DNA of 64,000 nt from Cladorrhinum sp. PSN259 (taxonomy: Eukaryota > Ascomycota > Sordariomycetes > Sordariales > Podosporaceae). The translations under genes and the position numbers were made by a program. The stretch is taken from the NCBI GenBank assembly GCA_033725935.1, contig MU867073.1, positions 62,001 through 126,000 on the forward strand. Reading direction: 5' to 3'. Positions 32,503 to 44,670 of this stretch are shown piece by piece. The number at the start of each line of letters is the position of its first letter. The stretch's first letter is position 1. Under the pieces are notes generated by a model. That model was given only the letters and a program-made list of their open reading frames with translations, was not told where the DNA came from and searched no databases.

Positions 32503-35175
32503 GTGAGTATGAATCTATGAAGCTGAGAATACGGATAGGGACTTGGTCAGTGGGATGGAACGGGATGGCTGGGGTATATAAATTGGACAGAAAGCTAGGA
32601 TCTGGGCATTTTTGATATTATATAAATCGGAGACGTTGAGAATGGGAAATAAACATATATATGACGGTGTGAGAGTAACATGTTTAACGTTCAAGTATGT
32701 ACAAGTATATGCGCGTGCCTCTCAAAGAGAGTTGTACCTCGGTATGTCTGGAAATGGAGAGTTTTACCCCTATTTTTTGCCCCAAGAACCAAGAAACAAA
32801 ACTTACCTCGTCTAATATATATTTCTACAACACAACCAATTTGAGTATGGCTGTGCAATGTGTATGCTTAAAATGCTAGTTACTTAGATGAACATCGACA
32901 ACTCGATGTGTGTGAGTGTCTAGCGCTAAGCCTTATTGTATGGATATATATATATATATATATATATATCAGGTATCGATTATAATGCCCCTGAAGAGAA
33001 ACCGTTTCTGTATATGCAGCTTTTCTCACTCGGACCCGAATCTAGGCCGTTTCCTTTGCCGCTGTGCCTTTTACGGGATGTATCCCTTCCCACGGCGCAG
33101 CAGTGGAGAGGAGACAACCAGAGCGCGCGGAAGCGAAACGGCGCAATCGCACCATCCATTTGCAGCCGCACAAGGGCGCTAAATGGAAAACGGCTCGACA
33201 GACTTTGGACCCCGTATATCCGTTTCACTAGTGTTTTCCAGAAAAAAAGAAGAAAAAAGAAAAAAAAGAAAAGGCGCAGGATCGCTAAGAAAGGAGAGAC
33301 GAAGAAACTTTTCTTTTTTCTCTTTTTTCTATGCTTTGAAGGGCGCCGGAGAAAAAGGGGGGCACATGCAAGCCGATGGACTTGGTTTGGTTGGTGGGGG
33401 TTAGTGGTTTTTTTCTTCTTTTTTTTCCGTGCTGATTGCTTCATGAATTATAGAAATATATGTTTGTTTGCTCAGGTCCTCGTCCGACGAGTGAGTTTGC
33501 CTTCTCAGTGCGTCTTGACGAACGCCTTAAATAAGGCCCGAGATAAAATTCAAATATGCCCGAGAGTAAAGAGGCGTGGGAAGTGCTCGGGAACCTGTTC
33601 CTCGAGATGATTGGATAGCGCCAAGGAAACGTGCCGTCTTGCGTGGTGTCGTTGCAGGTTGCAGATGTGTGCGTTCATGTCCCACGAAGAAGCGTTTTCT
33701 TCATCAGCGCCCGTTCTGACTGGCTGCATAGGGATTGGTGTGGTGTTTTCAAGGATATCTGATTGCAGGGCGATTGCGTTTTGCTGCTGCAACCTGCAAT
33801 CTGCACCCTGCAAGCCCCTGGAAATCTGGAAAATCCTGGAACGGTTCTTTCGGCATCTGTCATGTCAGGGACAGGAACAGAACGTGATTTGTTGATAAGG
33901 GGTCCATGATTGATGATGGAGAGAGATCCCGGGCACCCAGAGACTTGGTGTTCTCCAGAGGGTCTCCACACTCCACGGCGCGTTCCTGAATGTCAGTGAC
34001 ACTTGCAGGAGGGGAGAAGGAAAGAAGCGTCCCAGAAGGGTGCCAGAACGGAGGGAAGAGGACCGTCCGATGTGCGCACTGGGCGCTTTTCCCGATTGGG
34101 AATGTCCTTCGCTTGGACGAACCGGAGCTAAGCTTGCAGGGTGCCCAGGGCGTGTGCCGCCCCTCCCCCAACACGACCGTCCACTCAGCACCCAGGGCGC
34201 CTGAGGTGGTGCCCGACATGAAATTCTTTCCATTTTCTTTTGATCTGGACTTAGACGCATGTAAACGGTGGACGGGATATGTATCTGTATGCTGAGTTGG
34301 TCGTTGAATCATTGGTGAGATGCTGTTGTTGATCCCATCCTTTTCCATTCCCAATGTATGGTTCGTGGCTCCTGAATACTGGACCTGACCTAACTTGCAC
34401 TCTCACTCTCGCACACTGTTTGCCCGGTCTGTCTTTTTGTCGTGTCTCTTTTTCCCCTTCCGACCAACTCGGGCACCGGCGCCATATTACTGCACAAAAA
34501 AGTCACCAACAAATAGTTTTTTTCCAACTAGCATTGAATACAATCTTTACTGGCTGCCAACACAAATCCGTTTGTTTTATCAGCACGGTCCCGGCACGTT
34601 CCCGGCTTTGATAACTTTATTGCAAAGCGACGTCAGGATCCCAATCGGTGGTTCCCTTCTTCGCAGGCCCTGGCTTCTCCCCTTCAGGGGATTGCGCTTG
34701 TAATTTGCGCCACCCTTGTCAGCACAATTGCAATCAAATAAACAAGGGCACTCCCCCCAAGCGCCCCTGGTTGGAGACATCTCGTCCCCGTTTTGTCTCC
34801 CCCAGACCTCGACTTACAGAGTTGAGTTCGAGTTGCGGACTACCAAGCCCGGAACACGCGATACCCGACGACAGGCAATTCACGACGACAAGAAACATAT
34901 GACGCCCGTCCAAGCAGCTTGCTAGCATAAGCCCTTTGCGGGGTTCTTGCTTGGTGGTGAATTCTGCCTCTGGACAATTTCCAAACAGGCAAGCGGTTCG
35001 TCCCGTCACACGTCCCACGATTGGCCCTGTTATACTTCCCGAGACCGCGAACGTGGCGGCAAATAGGTACACAGATTACGAGGTGGCCCGTCTTGAAACC
35101 CGTCTCCACGGCGCCGGTTCAAGTGAGGAAAATAATAATACTTAACGAGCTCCACGCCTAATCCTTTCTGCCGCT
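32503..35175. other. Intergenic/leader region upstream of the kinesin gene
   Basis: 2.7 kb without a supported gene. It holds an AT dinucleotide microsatellite at 32944-32969 and an A/G-rich block at 33240-33300 (poly-Lys/Arg in translation, not credible as protein). Overlapping ORFs on both strands around 33860-34350 show no motifs. The last 700 bases are C/T-rich and likely carry the kinesin promoter and leader. Confidence 0.5.
32944..32969. repeat. (AT)13 microsatellite
   Basis: 26 bases of perfect AT dinucleotide repeat in intergenic sequence. It can form a cruciform or slip during replication and is a likely length polymorphism. Confidence 0.95.
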
Positions 35176-38100
35176 ATGATGACCTCACCACCAGCGTCGC
35201 CCGCCACAGTGCTGCCGCAGCGCCCACTGAGCGCCATGGTTCGCCCGGCCCCAAGGAGTAACAGCCGCATGAGTATGGCCAGCAAGCCCGGAGGAGGGGC
35301 TGGAGGAAGTAGGGCTTCAGATGAGGACACAAAGACGGCCGTCAAAGTCGGTACGTATTACACAACATCTCCCGTCGAGTGGCACTGCTTGCGCTCTCTC
35401 GGACACCTGCAGCTGACATTAGATTTCTTATTTTCCTGCTGTCTTCAGTCGTTCGTGTGCGCCCATCTCTGAATCCAAACGACCCGGGTTACGATCTTAT
35501 TCCTCAACGATTTCAACGGTCTATGGTGCACGTACAGTCGCCCACCAGTTTGTCGATCGACTCGCCCCAGGGACGGAAACTCTTTGTATTTGACCGTGTC
35601 TTCGGGCCAGAAATTGGACAGGCAGGGATATGGGAGTACCTAGATGATTGCGTCAACACATTCATCCAAGGATACAATGTTTCCGTTCTCGCATATGGCC
35701 AGTCTGGCGCTGGCAAGTCGTATACAATGGGCACTTCGGGGCCCGTAGAGCAGGACGACATTCATTACATGGGTGCGTACGACCGGGCTTTGGGCCACAA
35801 TGTCTGTTTGCGCTCCATGTTTGCTGATTATCATTCACAGGAGTCATCCCCCGCGCTGCGACTGCGTTGTTTGAGAAGCTGGCCGGTGTTGGTGCTGGCG
35901 CCCCCACCAGCGGTCCAAATAATAAGATAAACCGGAGCTCGATGTCGCATCTTCGGACGCCAGCGCGATATGCTGGTGCCGCAGGTCAACCACAAGGAGA
36001 CAAGGACTGGACACTGCGCGCATCGTACGTCGAGATCTATAACGAGCAGCTCAGAGACCTGTTAATTCCCGAAGACGTTCCGGCATGGGAGCGCAGCAAT
36101 GTAACAATTCGCGAGGACGTAAAAGGCAACATCATTCTTACTGGCTTGCATCAAGTCGAAGTCAACTCGGTGGAGGATCTTATGAATGTGCTGAATCAGG
36201 GGTCAACTCTCCGTCAAACAGATGCCACGGCGATAAATGCACGGTCGTCGCGGTCTCATGCCGTATTCAGTTTGAATTTGGTACTCAAAAAGGGCGGCAA
36301 GCCACAGTCGACGACGCCCGCAGAGAGGCGGTTTTCGATGCCGGTGGACGGTTTGACAGGGGGTGAAACTGTGGTAACCACTGACAGCAAAATGCATTTT
36401 GTTGATTTAGCCGGCAGTGAGCGTCTCAAAAACACGGGCGCGCAGGGAGAGAGGGCCAAGGAAGGCATTGCGATCAACGGCGGTCTAGCGGCGCTGGGCA
36501 AGGTCATTTCGCAGCTGTCGTCAAGACAGGCCGGGTCACATGTGTCGTACCGAGACTCGAAACTGACCCGGCTTCTCCAGGACTCACTGGGTGGGAATGC
36601 AATCACGTACATGATTGCGTGCGTTACACAGGCGGAATTCCATCTCAGCGAAACATTAAATACGGTCCAATATGCGCAGAGGGCCCGAGCGATCCAGAGC
36701 AAGCCGCGAATCCAGCAGGTGGAAGAGGGCGACAAGCAGGCCATAATCGATCGTCTCAAGGCCGAGGTGGCATTCCTGCGGGAGCAAATCCGGAGTGCAG
36801 AGCGCAGCGGGGGTGAGCGACGCACCCTTGCCCCGGGCGAGAGGTCCGAGCGGCAGAACGAACGGGAAGTGGAACTTCAAAACCAGCTGTTGGATGCCCA
36901 GGAAAACTACACGGCCTTGAGCCAAAGGCACGCGAAGCTGATTTCGGAGCTGGCAAAGGCGCGGGACAACGAGTTCGCCGAGCATCAGCTAGAAAAGGGT
37001 TTGGACGACAGTGCCACAGAGCGGCTAAATCGCTCCAATAGTTTCGCTCAGGCGGTGGAACAAGTTGTTCTCGAGTACGAAAAGACGATTCAGTCGCTGG
37101 AGCACTCCCTGGCCAGTACCAGGGCAACCCTGTCCACCACCGAGACATCTCTGCTGGAGAAGGAGACTAAGAACGCCTACACCGAAACTCTCAATAACCA
37201 ACTCCAGGCGAGGCTGCAAAAGCTCATGGACCGTGAGGCCAGCACCGAGCACTACCTGCACGACCTTGAGGCCAAACTGGATGGCCACACGTCGGGCGAG
37301 GAGAAGAATGCCACCATAGTCATGGAGCTGCGCAAGGAAATCGCGCGCGTCCGCGAAAATGAGGCCGCAGCCGAGGACTACATCTCAACTCTGGAGGAGC
37401 GCCTCGCCGAGGCTGACCAGGATGCCGAGCTGATGCAGCGCGAAATCGACAGACTTGAGCAGGTCGTAGAACGGCAGCGCAGTCTCGGGAAGCTGGACTC
37501 GCTACTCTATGAGCTTGACAATATTCAGCAGGACGCGCCGGTTCCCGAGGTCGAAGCCGGAACCACCAACGGCGCCGGCCATCGGCGAACGGCAAGTCGG
37601 AGCATTGCTGATCATTCACGCAGTCAGAGCCACGTGAGCCGCCACAGTCACTTCGAGGAGACGATTCACGAGAGCGGTGAGGAGGATATCCCAGAAGAAG
37701 GCGAGTTTTCGGCCGAAAACAAGAGGGGGGCTCGGGAACCGCATAGGCCGTCACAGCTCCACCTTGCCGAGAATGGCGACGCCGTCGACTACCCGACAAG
37801 TCCGGCGCAGTCGAAGTTCGTAGCCGATAAGCTCGAGACTATGAACCAGGAGCTGCTGGGCCTGCGTGAAGATCACGAAGCGACTCTTCACGATTACGAG
37901 TTGTTGAACGCCAAGTATGAAGAGGCCCTCCGTGCGATAGCACAGCTCCAGGACGTTGTGGACGAGACGAGACATCCTGCTCGCCAGTCACGCGATTCTA
38001 TTCTGTCCGTGACATCGCCGATGCTAACGCGCCCAACATCGTACCTGTCCGATGCTCGCACAAACGAGACCAAGGACACCACTCACTTGTCATTGCGCTC

Positions 38101-40675
38101 TTTGTCATCGGAATTGTCGTCAGCCCTGGAATCTCCATCGACTACCATGGATGCTTCAGAGGCTGGCACTGTGGTCCCCAAGACTGAGTTCAATGTCCCC
38201 TCTCTCAATGGCCCAATCAGTGACGACGAGCTCGCTTCAGAGGTTCACAAGCTGAGATCTTATGCCGCCGAAAAGGAAGCTTCCGAGAGGGCTCTTTATG
38301 AAGAGTATGCACAACTGGAAGAGAGGCACCAGCAGACCCTAGACATCGTGGAAGAGCTCAAGACTGAGGTAGCCAAGGCCCATGCCGCCAACCATGAGGA
38401 ATCCTCTCCGAAGGGAGCTGGCCATGTGATCCGTCGCAAATCCAGTCAGAATGTCATGGTTATCGATCGCGCCCACCGTCCTTTTGCCTTGCTCCGGAAT
38501 ATGGCGGCAGAGCACTTTGAAGACAAACCGGATGTCATGGAGCAATTCGACGCACATCTCAATGGCGTACTTCATGAACTTCATGCTCGGGCAGAGCGGA
38601 TACAAGAATTGGAAACCAATGTCAACACGACCAAGAAGGAGATGGAAGCCAAGATGACTATCATCTCCGGTTTGACTCGTGAACGGTCAAGCTTGAAAGC
38701 AGCATCACCAATAGACATGGCTGTTCTCAGAGGGCAACTGGAGCAAAGTGAAGCGAGGATTAAGGAGTTGCAGGAGGCTCATCTGGCCCAGGAGAAGGAG
38801 CTGGAGGCACAGCTGTCCGAGGTGAAGGAACTCCTTACGGAGGCGTCGACGTCAGGTTTGTCTGACGCGGCTGCGACTGCGGCTGCCAAGGCTGCTGCTA
38901 AGGAATCAGCAGCTCAGCTTGAGGCGCGCGATAAGAAGATCTTCGACCTTGAGACTGAGCTTGCCGGCTGGGAAGACAGGCATAGATCGGCACTTGAGAG
39001 CCTGCAAGAGAGTGAGGATCAGCTCAAGAGGACGATCGAGGAACTCGAAGCGCAGGTTGCTGCGGTCACAGCCCAGCTTGATCAGGCCGAGCAAGGAAAG
39101 CCGGCGGATGAGAGGGCCCTCACGGAATCTCTAAAGGAGAGTGAGACCAAGCACCATGAGCTGGTTGATTTCTTGCGCAGCGAGATTGACGAGTACAAGG
39201 ACCTTGTTCGCAGTCACCAATCTAAGGCCGCCAAAGCTGAGGAACAGCAACTGTCTGCCAAGAAGTTGCTCGAAATCGCCACCAAGGATCGTGACGAGGC
39301 TACTGCTGAAGCCGCTGCTCAGAAGGAACTGGTTGCGAAATTGGAGGCCCAGATCGCTGATCATGAGCAGACAATCAAGGCCCACCAGGAGAGTTTGCAC
39401 GAACTTCAGTCGAACCACTTCCAGGACGTCGATAACATCATGTCTACCTCTAAGAAGGATTACGAGGTTCAGTTGGCAACTCTCAAGTCAGACCATGCTA
39501 GCAAGGTTAAGCAGCTTCAGGTTGATCTCACAGAAGCTCGTGAGGAGCTCATGAAGGTTGCAACTCAAGTAGCCTATGCCCTTGGATTGGATGTTAGCGT
39601 CGAGAAGATCGGGGAGCGTGTTGATGAGCTGGTTGGAGCAGAGAATGCCCTGGTTCAGGAGCAACAGAGACGGGCGGAGCTGGAACGCACCGTCGTGGAG
39701 CTATCGAGTATCAACGACACCATCATGCATGACCTCGAAACTGTTAGAGCCAGCTTGGCCGAGGTGCTCGCCGCCGAGACTGCAAAGACAGAGGCTCCAT
39801 TGGTTATCAAGGACCAAGTCGCCTTGGTCAAGAAGAAGGTGGTGGATCTGGAGTCCAAGAACAAGAAGAGCTCGCAGATCGTTGAGGAGCTGGAGGAGCA
39901 GTTGCAGAGCAACTACGACCAGGTGCAGCTTGCCAGCAACCGTCTGTCTACTTTACAGACCGAGCGCAGTAAGCAGCTGGATGAGGCAAACGCTGCTCGG
40001 ACCCGGTTGCAGTCCGAGCTGGAGGCCATCAAGGAGGAGTATGCCTCACTACAGGTGTGTTTCCAAACGAACTTTACCCGTCCTCTAATGCAACTTACTG
40101 ACTTTGATGCCCAGGCCAAATACGACACCATCATCGACTCCAACAGTGCTCCTCAACGCTCAAATTCTCAACAAGGCCAAGCAGTGCGCAAGAGTCCATC
40201 AGTCACTTCACTCCCTTCACCACCCCCAGCTATTCCCTTGCCTCCTCTGCCCAATGGAACTTCCAGCAACCCCGGTACCACCTCACCTACCCCCAGACCA
40301 CCGAGCAAAGACATTGGTGGCATTTCTCAAATCCAGGAAGACCAGGAAGCTCGTATCCGCTTGATCGAGAAACACCTCAAGGCCGAGAAGCAGCTTACCG
40401 CCACGCTCGAAGAGGCACTGACGGACCTGGAAAGGCAACAGCATGCCATTAGGGCGGATTGTGACGCCTGGCGGAGGAGGGCGAACGAGCTAGAGACAGA
40501 ACTCAAAGAGATAAAGGAGAAACCGCAGCAGGATAACAGGTGGAGCCTGCAGCAGGTCGAGGAGGAGAGGAGGAAGAGGAGGGACGCAGAGATCGCGAGG
40601 GCTCACTTGGAGGAGAGGATGAACACGATCAATAGTAGCAAGAAGAAGAAGAAGGGCAGCCTTAATTGCTTTTAG
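35176..40675 (+). CDS. Kinesin-like motor protein, kinesin-4 (KIF4/KIF21)-like, very long coiled-coil
   Basis: Four exons (35176-35350, 35449-35772, 35841-40054, 40115-40675) encode 1757 aa. The motor domain occupies about residues 55-440: VVRVRPSL, P-loop GQSGAGKSYTMG at about 142, switch I NARSSRSHAVFS, switch II VDLAGSERL, and YRDSKLTRLLQDSLGGN. Its N-terminal position and the loop insertions (for example RRFSMPVDGLTGGE between strands) fit kinesin-4-type chromokinesin/KIF21 motors. Family assignment is inferred. More than 1200 residues of heptad coiled coil follow, interrupted by Ser/Pro-rich stretches (around 640-760 and 1590-1650). A basic Lys-rich C-terminus ends SLNCF, which could be a prenylation-like or membrane-association tail but is not a classical CaaX. 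The third intron is 60 nt, in frame and without stops. The P-loop has Ser for the usual Thr at its end, a tolerated change. Confidence 0.9.
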
Positions 40676-43600
40676 AGGGGGTATGATTGGGGTTCGCTTT
40701 TTGGTGGGTGGTCGCGGCGGTGCTGCTGGTGGGTTCCGATTGTGGCAACTGCTGTTGTTGGGGTATCGGCATTGATGATGGGTAGGAGAGAAGAAGTAGA
40801 GGACGGTTTGAAGGCTGTTGTGATGATGTGGAGGAGGAGATGGTCAGGAGGAGAAGGATCGTTTGCTTTGTCGTCTTTTTCGTTTTCTTGTTGTTTTTCG
40901 GGGGTTGACTATCACTGTGGCTGTTGCTGCTGTGTGCTTTTGTTTTCCGTTTGTTTGTTGTTATTGTTGTTCAAGATGAAATGATATAACGGCCCCAATC
41001 CTCATGGACGGACGCATGGACAGACAGAGAGAGAGATGCGCGCAGACTTCTTTTCTTTTTCTACTTTTTTTCTACTTCTTTTTTCTACTATTTTATTTAT
41101 TTTTAACTTTTTAACACTTACTTTCTTGTCAATTACTTTTTCCTTTTTTTTTTCTTCTTCTTCTTCTTCTGATTCCCCCTTTTTTTTGATTTGATAGTTT
41201 TTGGTTTTTTACGTTTGAGTTTTGGTTTGTGGTGGTTTGGAGAGAAGCGCAGAAGAGGAAGGATCAGGGATTGGAGATGGATATGCGGAGATGCGGAGAT
41301 GCGGAAATGGGAGAAATGGGAGAGAAAATGAAACAGGCTCTTTTCCTTTTTTTTTCTTTTTTTTTCCAAAGTTGATTTTATTTATATTCCCCCGCAATGC
41401 ACACACTTAACAAGGCAACGCAACGAACGCAAACTACTGCACGAAATTAAAGAACAAGATAACTCAAGTTTGATGCTGATTGGTTTTTTTTCCTCACTGA
41501 CTCCTGAATTTTTTTAGTCTTGATGCTTTGGTTCTGTTTCTGCTTATATGATTTTATGCTTCGGGGTGGTTACTCGGAAGATACAACAGAGATGAGGGGA
41601 ATTGGGGGATACATTGGGGAGGGGGTCAGGGGGCGTTTGATGGGTGAATATATATGAAATTTAAAGTGATATGGATGAAAAAAGACGGGTATGCTTTCAA
41701 CTTTACCCTAAGAGGGTTGGGTGACTGCTTTATATTGTTTTCTTTTGGTGTGTGAGACAGAAGAGACTTTTAGAGAGGGAGAGAGCAATATGTTGAAGTA
41801 TTATGTTGAAGTATTATTCTTGCGTCCTCTGACTGACTGACTACTCTGACTTAGACATCGTGCGAGTCTTGGATTATACTCATTCTTCACATCCCCCGGT
41901 GAAGGCAGCATTGCCGCATGATGTTCTTTCGGGATATTGACGTTGAACGAGGACAGGTATTCCTGGTCAGTTTTTCATAGTCACAGATAGCTTTACTTGG
42001 GTGTCCCCTATGTCCCCAGCATGTGATGAGCCAACCAAACCCGCGCGATGCCGACCGGTTCCTTGGTATGACGTTGTTTAACTCCAGACTCGCTCAGTGG
42101 AGTCATGGTGAAAGGGAGATAAGCCTACCGTCCGTGATAATGTGACCGGTCAAGCCCCTGGTTTCCCCATAGGTAAAGCCTACCTTTTCTCCGCTGCTCC
42201 GGTCGTGCGGAAACCCGGGGTAGTGGCATTAGGATAAGATATGGTGCGATGGGTAATCTGGGGAAAGAGGGGATGGAGGAGCCCACGGGACTCCAATTTG
42301 ACCAATCTCACCAAAACAAAAAACAAAAGTTAGCATACCCGAGGTCGAGAGCGTGTCAATCTGTCTTTTGGCTTTTCCGTTCGTCCCCAGATTTTGGATC
42401 CAGGGTCCCGGTACTTGACTCTTGTTGTTCGGGCTGGAACGGCCGGTACAACCGCTACCGATAAACGGCCAGGGGACAAACAAGGTGCTACCCCGGAGAC
42501 GGGGTTCTCTGTTCGGTCTTTCGGTGCCCGGCTCTTTGGTGCGAGGATGAAGTGGTCAGCAGAATTGGAGCTTCTCCGAATCCATGATGAGACAGCGAAG
42601 GAGGACAAGGATTGGACAATGCGTCATGTCCTAGGTTTCGGAATCCCGTGACTGTGGTAGATGACGATATCTTTGCGTAGTTTCTTTGCTTGGTGCCTCC
42701 CCGAGATTCTTGGTATCAAAACTTGATCCTTTGATGAGCTGCCGTCTGTATTTGGAACCAAAGAACTAATGGCCATCGCCAAGGACTTATACCACAGTTT
42801 GAGCCTGTGCGATGATGAATTTGGGGTCGGGATCAGTGCGGGGGACTCGGGAGACGACTCGCTCTGATTCGTCAACTTAGCAGTGAGCTCCACTTAATAC
42901 CATTCCGGTAGCGGCAGCGCCCAGCCAGATCGTTCCCAAAATGGGGGAGGGCTAAGCCGCTAGTTGGTGTGGGGTAAAAGACGGTTGAGGGCTTCTTCCA
43001 TCATCGTCCCTATCATCCCTCATCATGCAGGGAAAACTGTTCACGGTACAGTGGCTTGTTCCAAGAGGCGGGCCGAGGTTTCATTGTAAAGGTTGTCGAA
43101 TGCAACGCGAGGCGAAATCACACTTCCAATGAATATCTAGGCATCCGAATCATGATGATAAGATGCTTCTCGTACTCCGTGCTTGCAGAGGCAATCCGGA
43201 ATCCAGGCAGGACGAGTTCGAAGGAATATCTGCAATTGCGACTGTATTTATAGTGGTAGGGCAGATAGTTCCTGGATGATGCACCTTCAATAATTGGTGG
43301 TGACTACTCCGGGTAAAAGATGCTGCTGAATTCGAAGCAGCTTCCTTTGTAAACTCGCAGATTCGCATTAAATATCGCATTGCGAGGTTAAGAGCCTACC
43401 CCCCGCCGAGACCCGATGCTTCCGTGCTACCGACCCGTTAATCAACATCGGTTTTGGCTACCTGCAGGAGTTCGTACAGGGACTGGACGGCTGACAGCAT
43501 AGTATCTAGTGTATTATCAGCTATTTTTCCAAACGAGTTTGTCCTAAAGGAGCTGCCCCTGAACTGTTGGACTGGCAATCTCTCTTCACTTATCAGATCA

Positions 43601-43988
43601 TCTATCTGTTGAGGGAATACATGGCAGGCGCGAACATTGGAGGCGCTAGTCTCCCATCAACATTGGAAGGTGGACCTCACAAGAAGGGATGTCCTTGAGG
43701 AATTCCAAATCATAGCAGGACAGACCCTCGCAGTCAACGCCTGTGTGCCTCGAAGATAGAGGGGTCCCCGATGCAACGCTTTGTGTTCCTGGAAACGCTG
43801 GGAACATGTGGGCGATGTACATTACCTCGACCGCATATCATGATGCGACGCTGTCATGCGCTCCCGAAGAAGTGTTCCCCACCCTGCCCCCCGAGAGGAC
43901 TGCACCTGTCGAGTCACATTTGTTTTTCCGGGCAAGGAGTCCCGGGTCTCTTTTCCATCCAGCATGTTGACAATCTTCAACCATGTCG

Positions 43989-44032
<44 letters not shown>

Positions 44033-44670
44033 CACAGCAGCCATTGCCAGCGTGTCTCATCTCATCTACATACACGTACTATCTTCCTGATACTGTGATA
44101 CTGCTCCTTGTTCTACCCACTTGCCACCCTGAGCGCCATTGATGATTGATCATTGCCCGTTCCGGCAACCCAGGGTAAAGCTGCCGGACGGAGGGAGGGA
44201 TTCGAACCGGAATCCACACGTGAACTGGACGTTCTTTCTTTGGGATGCAGCCTGCTGTCCATCCTGGATGTAGCGGTACAAGTTCCGGTCCGGTCGGTGG
44301 AAGAAGAGCCCACCACACCCCCCAATGCTCTGCATCCATCATCCATGCACCGTGTCCATCCAGGCGGGTATGCTTCGTTTCGTTTCTGCCATAATACAAA
44401 AGCGCCCGCTTCTCCCCAACGCTCTTCCGGCCCTGCTTAGTCTATGTAATATCTGTCCCGCCCCCTTTTCACTCTCCTTTCCCAAGCACTACTCCAATCG
44501 TTCTGCGAGCTCTCTGTCTTTTAAAGCTGTAACTTGACCTCTGTTTACGGCTTTTTCCTTATCGACGAGTCCTCGACTACCGCGACCCTCTACCCGCGCC
44601 TGTCGAGACCCAAAAAAAACCAAAAAGCTCGTTTCGTTACCCCGCCATCCTCCCCGACTACCCCTCCAAA
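40676..44670. other. 4-kb intergenic region between kinesin and acetyl-CoA synthetase genes
   Basis: The left part (41040-41400) is T-rich with long pyrimidine stretches typical of a 3' flank. The middle (42200-43450) has overlapping short ORFs without motifs. The right part contains a GA microsatellite (43991-44031), and the last 250 bases before 44671 are C/T-rich leader. A tRNA-like GATTCGAA segment near 44208 is not part of a foldable tRNA. No gene is supported. Confidence 0.5.
43991..44031. repeat. (GA)20 microsatellite upstream of the acetyl-CoA synthetase gene
   Basis: A perfect 41-base purine GA tract, about 640 bp before the facA start codon. GA/CT tracts can adopt H-DNA and often keep promoters nucleosome-free. 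Any effect on facA is inference. Confidence 0.95.

Noticed and set aside
33183..33444. Lys/Arg-rich ORFs around 33240-33300
   Set aside because: They come from an A/G-rich low-complexity stretch and have no conserved features.
44190..44290. Possible minus-strand tRNA around a GATTCGAAC segment
   Set aside because: The segment resembles a T loop, but the 5-bp T stem does not pair, no matching acceptor stem lies upstream, and no anticodon arm can be drawn. It is only a GGATTC/GAATCC inverted repeat.
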